Assembly: GCA_024693045.1 (NCBI GenBank)
Contig: JAILLQ010000020.1
Coordinates: 62,001 to 126,000 of the forward strand
Direction of reading: 5' to 3'
DNA length: 64,000 nucleotides
DNA from: Treponema sp.
Lineage (GTDB): Bacteria > Spirochaetota > Spirochaetia > Treponematales > Treponemataceae
The notes under the pieces: model-generated
The model's input: only the letters and a program-made list of their open reading frames with translations
Database searches by the model: none
What the model was told of the DNA's origin: nothing
Position numbers and translations under genes: made by a program
Shown: positions 18,116-29,017 of the stretch, one piece after another
How the letters are laid out: each line of letters begins with the position of its first letter
How positions within the stretch are numbered: the stretch's first letter is position 1

Positions 18116-19576
18116 ATGGTTCCAACATTAATTAAAGATTTACTTTCTACAAAAGCAGAAGGACAAAAAGTTACTGTCTGCGGTTGGGTTCGCACAGTTC
18201 GCGACTCAAAAAACTTAGTTTTCATTCAGGTAAATGACGGAAGCTGCTTTGCAAATATCCAGCTCACATTTGACCGAAACGCTCCATCAAATAATGCAAA
18301 TGTAAATAATATAGAAGAAGAACTCAAAAAACTGAATACAGGCGCTTCTATCAGGGCAGAAGGAATTCTTATCGAAAGTCCTGCTTCTGGTCAGGCTGTT
18401 GAAGTAACCCTCGAAAACCTCAAAATGCTGGGAGCCTGCAATCCAGACGAATATCCATTGCAGAAAAACAAGATGAGCATGGAATACTTAAGAACAAATG
18501 CTCACCTTAGAGCCCGCACTAACACTTTTGGTGCAGTATACAGAATGAGAAACCAGATGGCTTTTGCCGTTCATTCATTCTTCCAGGAAAGAGGTTTCCA
18601 GTACATAAACGCACCTGAAATTACCTGTTCTGACTGTGAAGGAGCTGGCGAAATGTTCCAGGTTACCACACTCAGCATGGAAAAAATTGCAGAAATGGGT
18701 GTAAAAGCCGGTGCAGGCGGAATGAAAATTGAAGATGCCCACAAAATCGTTGACTATTCAAAAGATTTCTTCGGTAAAAAAGCAAGTCTTACAGTTTCAG
18801 GCCAGCTTGAAGCAGAAACTCTTGCAACAGCTTTGAGCAGAGTTTACACTTTTGGACCTACTTTCCGAGCTGAAAATTCTAACACTCCACGCCACCTTGC
18901 AGAGTTCTGGATGATTGAACCAGAAATGGCCTTCTTTGACCTTGATGATGATATGGACATTCAGGAAGACTTTGTTAAATACCTTTTGAACTGGGCTTTG
19001 ACAAAATGCCGTTCAGACCTGGAATTCTTTGACAAGAGAATACAGCCTGGTCTTATCGAAGCTTTGACAAAAGTTGCAAACGCTAAGTTCGTCCGCATTC
19101 CTTACACAGACGCCATCAAACAGCTTGAAGAAGCTGCTGAAAAAGGTGCTAAATTTGAATTCAAACCTTACTGGGGCTGCGATATTGCAACAGAACACGA
19201 ACGCTACCTCACAGAAAAAATCTACGGCTGCCCTGTAATGGTTTACAACTATCCTAAAGAAATCAAATCTTTCTATATGAAACAGAACGATGACGGAAAA
19301 ACTGTAAAGGCTGTAGATGTATTAGTTCCTGGAATCGGTGAACTTATCGGTGGTTCTGAACGCGAAGAAGATTACGATAAACTCTGCGCCGAAATCGAAA
19401 GACGAGGAATGGACAAATCTATCTACGACTGGTATCTGGATTTAAGAAAATTCGGTACAGTTCCTCACTCAGGATTCGGTCTGGGCTTTGAACGCCTCCT
19501 CCGCTACGTAACAGGAATGGAAAATATCCGAGATGTTATTCCTTACCCACGCGCACCAAAACTTGCAGATTTCTAA
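18116..19576 (+). CDS. asnS: asparaginyl-tRNA synthetase
   Basis: Class IIb synthetase charging tRNA-Asn. The N-terminal OB fold (VTVCGWVRTVRDSKN, residues 18-32) binds the anticodon. Class II motif 2 is seen as FRAENSNTPRHLAEFWMIEP and motif 3 as GFGLGFERLLRY near the C-terminus, with GIGELIGGSEREEDYD before it. The length of 486 residues and motif details fit AsnRS better than AspRS. Followed 16 bp later by the BrkB-like gene. Confidence 0.95.
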   Translation: MVPTLIKDLLSTKAEGQKVTVCGWVRTVRDSKNLVFIQVNDGSCFANIQLTFDRNAPSNNANVNNIEEELKKLNTGASIRAEGILIESPASGQAVEVTLENLKMLGACNPDEYPLQKNKMSMEYLRTNAHLRARTNTFGAVYRMRNQMAFAVHSFFQERGFQYINAPEITCSDCEGAGEMFQVTTLSMEKIAEMGVKAGAGGMKIEDAHKIVDYSKDFFGKKASLTVSGQLEAETLATALSRVYTFGPTFRAENSNTPRHLAEFWMIEPEMAFFDLDDDMDIQEDFVKYLLNWALTKCRSDLEFFDKRIQPGLIEALTKVANAKFVRIPYTDAIKQLEEAAEKGAKFEFKPYWGCDIATEHERYLTEKIYGCPVMVYNYPKEIKSFYMKQNDDGKTVKAVDVLVPGIGELIGGSEREEDYDKLCAEIERRGMDKSIYDWYLDLRKFGTVPHSGFGLGFERLLRYVTGMENIRDVIPYPRAPKLADF

Positions 19577-19592
19577 TATTTAAAAAGGACTT

Positions 19593-20882
19593 ATGGCAAA
19601 CAGAATAAAGTCATCTTTTTCTAAGATTCCACAACTTATATTCCTCACCATAAGTTTTTTCTTTCAGAATAACCTGGATGCATGTGCTTCGGCGTGTGCA
19701 TTCAGTTTTATATTTTCTTTTATTCCAATTCTAGTTTTAGTTCTTACAATCTTTGTACGATTTTTACACATAAGCCCAGAAACCCTTTCCGATTTAAATC
19801 TGGTTTTATCGGAAGTATCTCCTTATGTTGATGTAAATAAAATTATAAACTCCCTTCCGGATAGTTTTGTCCTTACCTGGGGAAATCTTTTTCTCTTTAT
19901 CTTTGTAATCTGGATGGCTAGAAAATTATTTCTTTCTATATTAAAGGGCCTTCTGCAAATTTTTAACTCTGTTGCACCAAGCAGACCTGTTATCAATCAA
20001 CTTTTTACATTTTTGGGCGAGTTAATAATAGTTATACTCTGTGCCCTAACCTTTTTTGCAAGCTTTATCACAAAACAGATTTTAACTATGCCAGTTCTTT
20101 CTGTTATTTCAGAAAAAATGCCTCTTCTCTTCAGTTCTTTTTCAAGCAGACTTGTAAACTGGACATTATTTGCAATACTTTTTATTTCTTCGACAATCGC
20201 ATACAGGTTTGGTTCCGGGTCAAAACCAAGATTAAGAAGCTGTATTCTCTGCTCCCTATTTACTACTGTAATTTTTAATCTAGTAATCTACCTTATATCA
20301 AGTTATATGAACAGGGCAAATTACAATACACTTTATGGAATGCTCGGAAAAATAGTAATTCTTCTATTTGAAGTTTATATTTTCTTCTTTCTCTTTATGT
20401 TATTTGCCCAACTGCTTTATTCAATTCAGTTTTTTGACACTTTGATTCTAGGAGAACTATACACTCTTCCTGAATGGGAATCAGGTATAGTCGCGTCAAT
20501 TAAACACAAGCTCTTTAACACACCACACTCCCTGATGACAAAAGAAAATACCTTTTCTGTTGCAGCCGGCAAAACTATTTTTAACGAAAAGGAAAGTGTA
20601 GATTGTGTTTACTATATTCTATTTGGTTCTGTCTGCGAAAGTCGTGGCGAACTAAAAACCCTTCACTACAAGGGAAGTTTTTTCGGTGAATTTGAATTTA
20701 TGCTGAACATGAACCGGTTAGGAGCCGCCGTAGCACTAACAGACTGTCAGCTTATAAAAATAAAGAAAGAAGACTTTGCTAATTTGATAGAAACGAATCC
20801 AGAAGCTACTTCAAAAGCAATGTCTACCCTTTCATCCTACAGTGCCAAATTTTATGGACGAAATAGCAGTATTTTGCTATAG
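19593..20882 (+). CDS. YihY/BrkB-family membrane protein with C-terminal cyclic-nucleotide-binding-like domain
   Basis: About six transmembrane helices in residues 30-280 match the YihY/BrkB (formerly RNase BN) family, whose molecular role is not settled. Residues about 320-405 look like a cNMP-binding beta-roll: [14 protein letters not shown] followed by [10 protein letters not shown], which matches the GxxFGE phosphate-binding cassette, and [15 protein letters not shown]. The arginine that usually completes the cassette is not obvious, so nucleotide binding is uncertain. The fusion suggests a ligand-gated membrane function (inference). Lies between asnS and pyrG, probably co-transcribed with both. 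Confidence 0.75.
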   Translation: MANRIKSSFSKIPQLIFLTISFFFQNNLDACASACAFSFIFSFIPILVLVLTIFVRFLHISPETLSDLNLVLSEVSPYVDVNKIINSLPDSFVLTWGNLFLFIFVIWMARKLFLSILKGLLQIFNSVAPSRPVINQLFTFLGELIIVILCALTFFASFITKQILTMPVLSVISEKMPLLFSSFSSRLVNWTLFAILFISSTIAYRFGSGSKPRLRSCILCSLFTTVIFNLVIYLISSYMNRANYNTLYGMLGKIVILLFEVYIFFFLFMLFAQLLYSIQFFDTLILGELYTLPEWESGIVASIKHKLFNTPHSLMTKENTFSVAAGKTIFNEKESVDCVYYILFGSVCESRGELKTLHYKGSFFGEFEFMLNMNRLGAAVALTDCQLIKIKKEDFANLIETNPEATSKAMSTLSSYSAKFYGRNSSILL

Positions 20883-20920
20883 TTTTCAGATATATTGTTT
20901 TCATTTTTAAGGAATTTGTG

Positions 20921-22525
20921 ATGACAAAGTACATTTTTGTAACAGGTGGAGTTGTTTCAGGCTTAGGAAAAGGAATTGCCGCAGCCTCTATTGGTCTTAT
21001 TTTAAAAAACTTGGGTCTTAGCGTTGTAAACCAGAAATTTGACCCATATTTAAATATTGACCCCGGTACAATGAACCCTATCCAGCACGGAGAAGTTTTT
21101 GTAACAGATGACGGAGCAGAAACAGACCTTGATCTTGGTCATTATGAACGCTTTACAGACACATCTTTGTCTCAATCTTCTAATACAACAGCTGGCCGTG
21201 TTTACCTCACAGTTCTTAATATGGAAAGAGAAGGTAAATTCCACGGAGGAACAGTTCAGGTTATTCCTAATATAACTGAAGAAATCAAACGCCGCATGCT
21301 TCTTTCAACAAAAGAAACAAAAGCTGATGTTATCATTACAGAAATAGGTGGAACAATCGGTGATATCGAATCACTTCCTTTCGTAGAAGCAATCCGACAG
21401 ATTAAGTACGAAGTGGGCGAAGAAAACTGCTGTTATATCCATCTTACTTTAGTTCCTTACATTGAAACCGCACATGAATTAAAAACTAAACCAACCCAGC
21501 ACAGTGTTAAAGAGTTACAGGAATTAGGTATCAAGCCTAACATTATCATGCTCAGAACAGAACACCCGATTGATGAGGCAACAAGAGAACGTCTTGCCTC
21601 TTTCTGTAACGTAGATGCTCATCATATTATCCAGAACTTAAATGCCCGTTCTATTTACGAAGTTCCATTGCAGCTTGAAAAAGAAGGAATTGGAAAGGCT
21701 GTTTGTGAAGCATTGGGAATAAAAAAAGGTCCTGCAGACTTAACAGAATGGTCAAGAGTTGTAGACCGCTTTAATAATCCAACACAGACAGTAAAAATTG
21801 CCCTTGTAGGAAAATATGTAGCCCTTCACGATGCCTACCTTTCAGTTGTAGAATCCCTTATCCATGGAGGAATAGAAAACCTTGCTTCTATCGATATAGA
21901 CTGGGTTTCTTCAGAAGAATTAACTGATGACGCTACCACTGAAGCAAGATTAAAGGATGCAGATGCAGTTATCGTTCCAGGTGGTTTCGGTGACCGCGGT
22001 ATCGAAGGTATGATTTCTACAGCAAAATACTGCAGAACTCATAAAGTTCCATATTTTGGTATTTGCCTGGGTATGCAGATTGTTTGTATTGAATACGCAA
22101 GAAATGTTTTAGGCTTTGAAGATGCAAACTCAACTGAAATGGACAAAAAAACTAGTCACCCGGTAATAGATTTGATGCCAGATCAGAACGGCAAAATTCT
22201 AGGAGGAACACTCCGACTTGGTAAGTTCGAATGTACTGTGACTCCAGGAACAAAAACAGAAGAAGCATATGGCTCTACTACGGTATGGGAAAGACATAGA
22301 CACCGCTATGAATTCAACAACACTTACCGAGAAGATTACAAAAATGCAGGCTTAATTATAGCAGGTGTAAATCCAGAAAGGGATCTTGTTGAAATCGTAG
22401 AAGTACCAGACCACCCTTGGATGGTAGGAGTTCAGTTCCATCCAGAATTTAAGAGCCGACCTAACAAAGCTGGACCTCTTTTCAGAGAATTTGTAAAAGC
22501 AGCTTGTGAAGCAAAGAAAAAATAG
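20921..22525 (+). CDS. pyrG: CTP synthase
   Basis: Glutamine-dependent amination of UTP to CTP. The N-terminal amidoligase domain opens with [20 protein letters not shown] and the [15 protein letters not shown] loop; [16 protein letters not shown] is also present. The class I glutaminase domain has FGICLGMQ with catalytic Cys (about residue 382) and the His/Glu pair in [15 protein letters not shown] at 20,921 was preferred to the GTG one codon upstream because AAGGA is correctly spaced. 534 residues, normal. Confidence 0.96.
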   Translation: MTKYIFVTGGVVSGLGKGIAAASIGLILKNLGLSVVNQKFDPYLNIDPGTMNPIQHGEVFVTDDGAETDLDLGHYERFTDTSLSQSSNTTAGRVYLTVLNMEREGKFHGGTVQVIPNITEEIKRRMLLSTKETKADVIITEIGGTIGDIESLPFVEAIRQIKYEVGEENCCYIHLTLVPYIETAHELKTKPTQHSVKELQELGIKPNIIMLRTEHPIDEATRERLASFCNVDAHHIIQNLNARSIYEVPLQLEKEGIGKAVCEALGIKKGPADLTEWSRVVDRFNNPTQTVKIALVGKYVALHDAYLSVVESLIHGGIENLASIDIDWVSSEELTDDATTEARLKDADAVIVPGGFGDRGIEGMISTAKYCRTHKVPYFGICLGMQIVCIEYARNVLGFEDANSTEMDKKTSHPVIDLMPDQNGKILGGTLRLGKFECTVTPGTKTEEAYGSTTVWERHRHRYEFNNTYREDYKNAGLIIAGVNPERDLVEIVEVPDHPWMVGVQFHPEFKSRPNKAGPLFREFVKAACEAKKK

Positions 22526-22560
22526 ACAAAAAAAAGGGTGAGAGGTTATAATAATAATCA

Positions 22561-25500
22561 ATGAAAGAAATAAAGCAAAAGGATATAGTTCTTAAATTCA
22601 TAGAGCAGACTCCCGAAAAGATTTGTTACCTTTCAGTGAAGGAATCAATCATTCAGGAAGTTATCAACAAAATCAAAGATGACTTTGTTATAATTGACCT
22701 GAGTGAAGACTTCTCTCCTTTCAAACCCTTTTTAAATATACTTTCAGAATACAAACCTGACGACGAACTTGTCAGACAAAATGCTTATTCTATCCAGGCT
22801 GAAACATTTACATCATTTTTTGCAACAGGTACAGCAGTAGAAAGATACGATTTACCTATTGATAATGAAACAGTCTATGAAGTAAACAGATTTATTAAAA
22901 CAATCATTATTCTTATTAAAAAACTCAATAAGAAAAATTTCTTCTTCTTAAACTCGCAAAATATGTACGGAGACTCTATCGAGCTGCTAAAAAAGCTTGA
23001 AAAAGAAGATTTTGAAGGAAAACTTGTTTTTTCTTTCCACGCCTCTATAAAAAACACTCCTAAAGCCGTTTTGGATTTTCTAGAAGAATACAACACTAGA
23101 AAGAACTTTCTCTTTCTAAAAGAAGATATAACTCACAAAGAAGGATATCTCCCCTATTCTATAGAAGAAGAGGAAGAACACTTTAACGGAAGTGCAGATT
23201 TTGAAGAAAAACTCTTTTCTAACTTTAAACTGACATTTAATATTCTTCATAACAATAGAATTTTCATGTCCCTGGAGCAGTTAAAACTTCTAATCCGATG
23301 GGTGAACCAAAACTTAACAAACTTTAATTTCTCTGCATATCAAAACAGAATTCTTTCCTTCGAATTAGCTATGGACTGCATTGCCTGTGGAATGAGTGAC
23401 GAATCCATACTCTTTTTAAATGATATAATAGAATCAACAGCCAACGATGACCTTACCACCGCCGCATATTTCTATTTAGCGTCGATTTTTTATCACAAGA
23501 AATCTGGAGAATTCGCAAAAAAATATGCTCTTCAGGCTAGAGAAAGATTGGAAAACAAAAAAGATTCTGCCTATTACGCTCTTCTTACAATGCTGGAATT
23601 CCAGTTCGTAAAAAGATCAGATGGCGAAATCGCTAAACGAAAATACATGGATGCTTTGGAAGAACTTGATTCACACGGCTTCATGAATAACTACATTGCA
23701 ACAGGTCTGTCAATTCCATGGCAGCTTATAAATGATCCCGATTCGCGCCCATTCATTGAACAAAATATCGAAAACTGCATGGATATAGCTAAAAAAACTG
23801 ATAATCAGCACCTGTATTCAACTGCCTGCCACTGGAAAGGCATCATTCATTCTCACTACGGTGAATCAGAAGAAGCGATGAAGTGGTACAGCGAAACAAA
23901 CCGCATCAGAACAGAAATCGGTGAATTAGGTCCTATGATAAATATTCGAAACGGACTTTCATACGAATCTCTCTGCAGGGCAAATTATAAAGATGCCTAT
24001 AACTTAGTAAATGAGATTATTAAAAATCTCTACCATGTGAATGATTATTCAAGAGTTATAGATGTTCTTAAAAATATCAGTTATGCTCTATTTTTCTCTC
24101 ATCATTTTGAACAGGCATACGACTGTTTTGTAATTCTTTTACACTTTTTGCACATTTTCAATCTTGAAGAGCAGACAAACAATTCATTTTTACCTTCAAC
24201 CACAGATATCCTTACATTTAAAACAATAATTGACATATATCGTGGTGATATCATTCACGCTCAGTTAAATTATTCGCAGATTGAACAGAATTATATAAAT
24301 ATCACTATGGAAGATAAACCTCTTGTAGCTTTCATCAGAGCCCTTCTATACGCAGAGGATGGACAGTACAAAGAGGCAGAAGAGTCAATCTGTAAAAGCA
24401 TAGACCAATTCCTGGCTATAAAAAGTGCACAAGCCCACAAGGTATGCTTTATTTGTTATGAATTTGCAATCAATATGAAAAAGCTTGGGCAGAACTATCT
24501 GTCTGAAAAATACCTTCAGTGGGGTTTTGATTTAGCAAAAGAAAAAAAATTCGATTATTACACAAAGAAAAAAGAAAAGATAACTCTTGAAGATTACCTT
24601 GATGGAATCGAAGACTTCGAAGAACTTAAAATTGATTTAACTTTTATGTCAGAAAAGGCTGAAAAAGAGCTTCTTTTAAATCAGCTGCATAAAAGAATTC
24701 ACGACTACCAATTCTTAAATAAGGTAAAAACAAATACGGTAAAAGCCAGCAACATAAAAAAATACATAGACAACTCAATGCAGTATATATTTGAATATAC
24801 CCTTGCAGATGACGTCTATATGTTTGAAAAAAAAGACGAGAAGATTTATACAATGGCTTCATTACACAGAACAGAGCCAAAAAAATTAAAAGCATCACAA
24901 ATAAGTAAACTTTTCTCAATTTCAAAAGAAAGGGAACTTTCTCAATTTATTTATAAAGCAGCATATAATTTATATTTCGGTAATATTTCTCAGTACGGTT
25001 TTAATTATGCATTTGTAATCATTCCGTCAGAACAGTCCAAATTAATGGCCGAAAATATTACAACTCTGAACATTGCTTTAAATTCAATACAATCTCAAAT
25101 AACAATTTATAAACAGGATGAAAACCTTATTTTCCTTTCTACAACGGATACCCTTTCACTGCTCAACAACAGACATGCCCTGCAGCAATATATTCTCTGC
25201 GAAGGGGATAAAGTTCGCCGTTACATCCAGAGGAAAAATATACATCTTCAGGTCGCTATTGCCTTCCTTGATTTGGACAACTTTAAATTCTATAACGACA
25301 CTTTCGGTCATAACTCGGGAGATATGCTTATAACTTGTTTTGCCCGTCTTTTAAAAGAAACTTGCCGACAAATTGATTTTATTGCCCGTTTCGGTGGAGA
25401 TGAATTCGTTATTGTAATGGTAGATACAAACGAAAGCGAAGCAAAAAGAGTTTACGAACGCCTGAACGAAAAATTACAGAAATCAGACTACTTTATAGCA

Positions 25501-25743
25501 GATTTAAAACAACTTTTAGGAGTAAATACTCTTGAGATTCCTAAAAAAAGACTCTTAGGCTTTAGTATGGGCGTAAGCACAAACTTTGATATCGACGAAG
25601 AATTCAATTTGAATAAAGTTCTCGAAAATGCAGATAAAGCTCTCTATTATTCTAAAGAGAACTGCAAAGGTTCCTGCTCTATATGGAACGAAATTCGTGA
25701 CAAAATAAAAAAGGGCACAAAAAGCCGTACTTTTAATCAATAG
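22561..25743 (+). CDS. large TPR-like sensor protein with GGDEF diguanylate cyclase domain
   Basis: Predicted to make cyclic di-GMP. Residues about 1-220 lack a recognised fold. About 230-700 are helical repeats of TPR type (for example YSTACHWKGIIHSHYGESEE). About 700-880 may be GAF-like. The C-terminal GGDEF domain has FLDLDNFKFYNDTFGHNSGD and the intact active loop ARFGGDEFV at about 942-950. The inhibitory I-site RQID sits exactly five residues before GGDEF, so product feedback is expected. No transmembrane segment. The TPR/helical front resembles the architecture of signal-transduction ATPase-like scaffolds without a clear ATPase. Confidence 0.88.
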   Translation: MKEIKQKDIVLKFIEQTPEKICYLSVKESIIQEVINKIKDDFVIIDLSEDFSPFKPFLNILSEYKPDDELVRQNAYSIQAETFTSFFATGTAVERYDLPIDNETVYEVNRFIKTIIILIKKLNKKNFFFLNSQNMYGDSIELLKKLEKEDFEGKLVFSFHASIKNTPKAVLDFLEEYNTRKNFLFLKEDITHKEGYLPYSIEEEEEHFNGSADFEEKLFSNFKLTFNILHNNRIFMSLEQLKLLIRWVNQNLTNFNFSAYQNRILSFELAMDCIACGMSDESILFLNDIIESTANDDLTTAAYFYLASIFYHKKSGEFAKKYALQARERLENKKDSAYYALLTMLEFQFVKRSDGEIAKRKYMDALEELDSHGFMNNYIATGLSIPWQLINDPDSRPFIEQNIENCMDIAKKTDNQHLYSTACHWKGIIHSHYGESEEAMKWYSETNRIRTEIGELGPMINIRNGLSYESLCRANYKDAYNLVNEIIKNLYHVNDYSRVIDVLKNISYALFFSHHFEQAYDCFVILLHFLHIFNLEEQTNNSFLPSTTDILTFKTIIDIYRGDIIHAQLNYSQIEQNYINITMEDKPLVAFIRALLYAEDGQYKEAEESICKSIDQFLAIKSAQAHKVCFICYEFAINMKKLGQNYLSEKYLQWGFDLAKEKKFDYYTKKKEKITLEDYLDGIEDFEELKIDLTFMSEKAEKELLLNQLHKRIHDYQFLNKVKTNTVKASNIKKYIDNSMQYIFEYTLADDVYMFEKKDEKIYTMASLHRTEPKKLKASQISKLFSISKERELSQFIYKAAYNLYFGNISQYGFNYAFVIIPSEQSKLMAENITTLNIALNSIQSQITIYKQDENLIFLSTTDTLSLLNNRHALQQYILCEGDKVRRYIQRKNIHLQVAIAFLDLDNFKFYNDTFGHNSGDMLITCFARLLKETCRQIDFIARFGGDEFVIVMVDTNESEAKRVYERLNEKLQKSDYFIADLKQLLGVNTLEIPKKRLLGFSMGVSTNFDIDEEFNLNKVLENADKALYYSKENCKGSCSIWNEIRDKIKKGTKSRTFNQ

Positions 25744-25818
25744 TCATATTTACAAATCAGTTCACAGAAATCACAAAAACTGCTATTATTATCCATATTT
25801 TATTAAACAGGATGATTT

Positions 25819-27699
25819 ATGGCACGGTCAAAAATTGTTGTTTTAGATTTCGGAAGTCAGTATGCACATCTGATTGCAAAAAGATTTCGTATGCTAGGCT
25901 TTTATTCGGAGATTGCCCTTCCTTCAACAGATTTAAGCGTATTTGAAAACGCAAAAGGAATTGTTTTTTCCGGAGGACCAAGTTCAGTTTACGAAGAAAA
26001 CATCCCGGATTTTAACGAAGAAATTTTATCACTGGATCTTCCTATTTTAGGTCTATGCTATGGACATCAGTTAATTTCAAAATGCTATGGTGGAAAAGTA
26101 GGTAAAGCAAAAGTCGGTGAATTTGGTTTTGCAGAATTAAATCTAAATCCTGCCGTAAACTCTCCTCTCTTTGAAGGAATAGAAGCAAAACAACAGGTAT
26201 GGATGAGCCATCAGGATGGAGTTCTCGAAATTCCAGAAGGGTTTGAAATCGTTGGTTCAACAAAAGACTGTCCTGCAGCTGCCCTTCAAAATCTATCAAA
26301 AAAAAGATTCAGTTTACAGTGTCACTGTGAGGTAAAAGATACTCCATGTGGTAATCAGATTTTCGAAAATTTTGCGAAATATTGCAAAATGGAAAAAAAC
26401 TGGGATCAGGACACAGTTCTTAATGTAATTCTTGAAGGAATTAAAAAAGACGCAGATGGAAGAAATGTTCTGCTTTTCCTCAGTGGTGGTGTTGACTCAA
26501 CTATTACATTTGCTCTTTTAAACAAGGCTCTTGGACAGGATAGAGTATTAGGTCTTCACATAGACAACGGTTTTATGAGAAAGAACGAAAGTGCAAATGT
26601 AGCTGCTGCCTATAAAAAATTCGGCTTTAATAATTTCATAGTAGAAGATGCTTCAGAGTCCTTTCTAAAGGCTATAAGCGGACTCACTGACCCTCAGAAA
26701 AAGCGTATGGCTGTAGGCGAAAACTTTATTACAGTAAGAAATGAAGTAGTTGCAAAACAGCACTTAGACGAAAACCAGTGGCTTCTTGCACAGGGAACTT
26801 TGTATCCGGATATTATCGAATCAGGTGGAACTAAAAACTCAAAAACAATTAAAACTCATCATAACCGAGTAGCAGGTATTCAAGAACTTATCGCAAAAGG
26901 CCTTATTATCGAACCAATCAGAGACCTTTACAAAGACGAAGTTCGCGCAATTGGCAAAAAGCTGGGCCTTTCTGATGAACTTGTAATGAGACACCCTTTC
27001 CCAGGTCCAGGTCTTTCAATAAATGTTCTTTGCAATGACGGAAAAAGCTGGACAAGCAAAGATGATGAAGAATTAGAAGCTGCGCAAAAGGAACTTGAAA
27101 GCGTAAAACTTGACCAGTTCTGCGAAAACTGTACTAAAGATTTAAAAAGAAGTGTTTTACCTGTTCGTTCTGTAGGAGTTCAAGGGGATTTTAGAACCTA
27201 TAGATTCCCTGCTCTTTTGACATTCAGCAACGACGAAAAAGGTTTCTATCACTTGCCAAAAATCCGCGAAAAGGTAGAAGCTGCATCAAGTTCAATTACA
27301 AACAGTGCAAAATACCTGAACCGCACGGTAATTAAACTTTACCAGAATCCTAAGGTAAAAGATGAAGATTTAAAACTTCAGGAAGGTTATTGTGACAAAA
27401 ACCGTCTTGACCAGCTTCGGGAAGTAGACAATATCGTTCTTACCGAACTTCATAAATCAGGCTGGTACAACCAGATTTTCCAGCATCTTACAATCGATCT
27501 TCCTTATGCAAGCAGAAAAGATCACGCAAGTTTTGTTTTACGCCCTGTTTGTTCAGAAGATGTAATGACAGCACGATTTGCCTGGATTGATCAGGAAGTT
27601 ATGACTTCAATTCTAGAAAAGATTGCAGAACTAGACTTTGTAGATGCTGTCTACTTTGACGCAACAAATAAACCACCTGCAACATTCGGTTGGGAATAA
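25819..27699 (+). CDS. guaA: GMP synthase (glutamine-hydrolysing), long form
   Basis: Converts XMP to GMP. The class I glutaminase has nucleophile Cys in LGLCYGHQ (about residue 80). The His/Glu site reads SLQCHCEV rather than the usual QFHPEV, but both catalytic residues remain. The ATP pyrophosphatase loop is LFLSGGVDST (about 217-226). PFPGPGLSINVL and the C-terminal DAVYFDATNKPPATFGWE follow. At 626 residues it has an enlarged dimerisation domain compared with the 510-525 of most bacteria, a variant known in several bacteria and eukaryotes. Confidence 0.94.
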   Translation: MARSKIVVLDFGSQYAHLIAKRFRMLGFYSEIALPSTDLSVFENAKGIVFSGGPSSVYEENIPDFNEEILSLDLPILGLCYGHQLISKCYGGKVGKAKVGEFGFAELNLNPAVNSPLFEGIEAKQQVWMSHQDGVLEIPEGFEIVGSTKDCPAAALQNLSKKRFSLQCHCEVKDTPCGNQIFENFAKYCKMEKNWDQDTVLNVILEGIKKDADGRNVLLFLSGGVDSTITFALLNKALGQDRVLGLHIDNGFMRKNESANVAAAYKKFGFNNFIVEDASESFLKAISGLTDPQKKRMAVGENFITVRNEVVAKQHLDENQWLLAQGTLYPDIIESGGTKNSKTIKTHHNRVAGIQELIAKGLIIEPIRDLYKDEVRAIGKKLGLSDELVMRHPFPGPGLSINVLCNDGKSWTSKDDEELEAAQKELESVKLDQFCENCTKDLKRSVLPVRSVGVQGDFRTYRFPALLTFSNDEKGFYHLPKIREKVEAASSSITNSAKYLNRTVIKLYQNPKVKDEDLKLQEGYCDKNRLDQLREVDNIVLTELHKSGWYNQIFQHLTIDLPYASRKDHASFVLRPVCSEDVMTARFAWIDQEVMTSILEKIAELDFVDAVYFDATNKPPATFGWE

Positions 27700-27708
27700 T
27701 GTGTAAAT

Positions 27709-27743
27709 AAAAAAAGTCTAAGATTTTTTCTTAGACTTTTTTT
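27709..27743. terminator. bidirectional intrinsic terminator after guaA
   Basis: AAAAAGTCTAAGA/TCTTAGACTTTTT hairpin between convergent genes. Confidence 0.9.
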
Positions 27744-27755
27744 ATTAACTTATAC

Positions 27756-28658
27756 TTATAAGCAAGCATATGTTCTCATAGAAGCTAAGGCAAAAAGTAT
27801 CCTTTCCATCAGATAAAAACTTTCCTGAGTAAGGGATTGCAAATTGTCTGCTTTAGTATGAAATAACTTCCAGGTTACAGGAATCATATTATCAAGTTGA
27901 CTCTTGTCAAAATATTCGGGTATTTCGTGATTCGTAACATAGTTTTCAAGGACAGGAATTCTAACAAGATCAAACATATATCTACTAGCTTCATCGTATG
28001 GAAGAAAAGTAATAGCCACGGCAGGTATTCCACAGGCAATAAAACCTGCATTATCGCTATAGGAAACAGGAAGACTTACGAAATTTCCACCACTTGTACT
28101 TCTTAGCAGATTTTCGGTTCGCTCTTTTAAATCTATAAATCGTCTTTTAAAATCAGAATTAATCTTTTTTGGAAGATAAGTTCGACTCATAACAGGAACA
28201 GTTCCCCTTCCTACGCAATCAAAAACAAAAACATCGTCATCTGTAATTCCAAGTCTTTTAAAAACAGAAGCAAGCCCAAAAGCCCCCTGATCAGAAACGG
28301 ACTTTCCTCCGTTTGAACTACTTCCAATTTCTTCTCCATCAGTAAAAATCAATCTTACATTGTGAACCATTCCAGAAAAAGAAAGATTAATTGCCCAATC
28401 CATAAGTGCAAAAACAGAAGAACTATTGTCATTTGCTCCAGGACTTCCTTCAAAACGGTCATAATGAGCAATAACAGTTTTAATTTTAAAGGCAGGATTG
28501 TAGGAATCTTTTGAAAATTTTACATAGATGTGCTCGTGCCCATCAATAGGAAGCACAACAGCTTTTACACCGCGTTTTTCAAGATAGGAAACTATAAAAT
28601 CTCTGCGGTTACAATTATCAGCACAAAACTCCCTATAGTCTTCTCCGATTAAAATCAT
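27756..28658 (-). CDS. M28-family zinc aminopeptidase-like protein
   Basis: Predicted cytoplasmic metallopeptidase. Di-zinc site residues are visible: His/Asp in VIAHYDRF (about residue 65), the bridging Asp in GANDNSSSVF (about 76), Glu pair in FTDGEEIGSS (about 107) and the late Asp/His region SYSDNAGFIACGIPA. No signal peptide. 300 residues is short for M28, with no PA insert. Actual substrate unknown. Confidence 0.82.
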   Translation of the reverse strand: MILIGEDYREFCADNCNRRDFIVSYLEKRGVKAVVLPIDGHEHIYVKFSKDSYNPAFKIKTVIAHYDRFEGSPGANDNSSSVFALMDWAINLSFSGMVHNVRLIFTDGEEIGSSSNGGKSVSDQGAFGLASVFKRLGITDDDVFVFDCVGRGTVPVMSRTYLPKKINSDFKRRFIDLKERTENLLRSTSGGNFVSLPVSYSDNAGFIACGIPAVAITFLPYDEASRYMFDLVRIPVLENYVTNHEIPEYFDKSQLDNMIPVTWKLFHTKADNLQSLTQESFYLMERILFALASMRTYACL

Positions 28659-28738
28659 GATTTTATTATAAAAGAATTCTCACTTATTTTCCATAAAGTT
28701 GTCGAAAGAAATATTTTTTTTGTATATAATCTCATTTC

Positions 28739-29017
28739 ATGAAAAGAATTTATATTGGAAATTTAAGTTTTGAAACCAACGAAGAAAAACTGAAGGAAAC
28801 ATTTTCTGCTTTTGGAGAAGTTTTTTCTGTTTCTATTATAATGGACAAATTTACTAACCGCTCAAAAGGTTTTGGCTTTGTAGAAATGCCTGATGACGAC
28901 GCTTCTTTTGCAGCAATCCGGGAATTGAACGGAAAAGAAGTTGATGGCAGAAAAGTTCGGGTAAGCATAGCAGAAGACAAACCTGTCCGCCGTACAGAAA
29001 AATCAAAAAATCGTTAA
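28739..29017 (+). CDS. small RNA-recognition-motif (RRM) protein
   Basis: Single RRM of the bacterial Rbp type. RNP2 is IYIGNLSF (residues 4-11) and RNP1 is KGFGFVEM (40-47), followed by a basic tail. It probably binds single-stranded RNA. TATAAT ends only eight bases before the ATG, so the mRNA has almost no leader. Its stop is directly adjacent to the stop of the convergent GH3 gene with no terminator between. Confidence 0.92.
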   Translation: MKRIYIGNLSFETNEEKLKETFSAFGEVFSVSIIMDKFTNRSKGFGFVEMPDDDASFAAIRELNGKEVDGRKVRVSIAEDKPVRRTEKSKNR

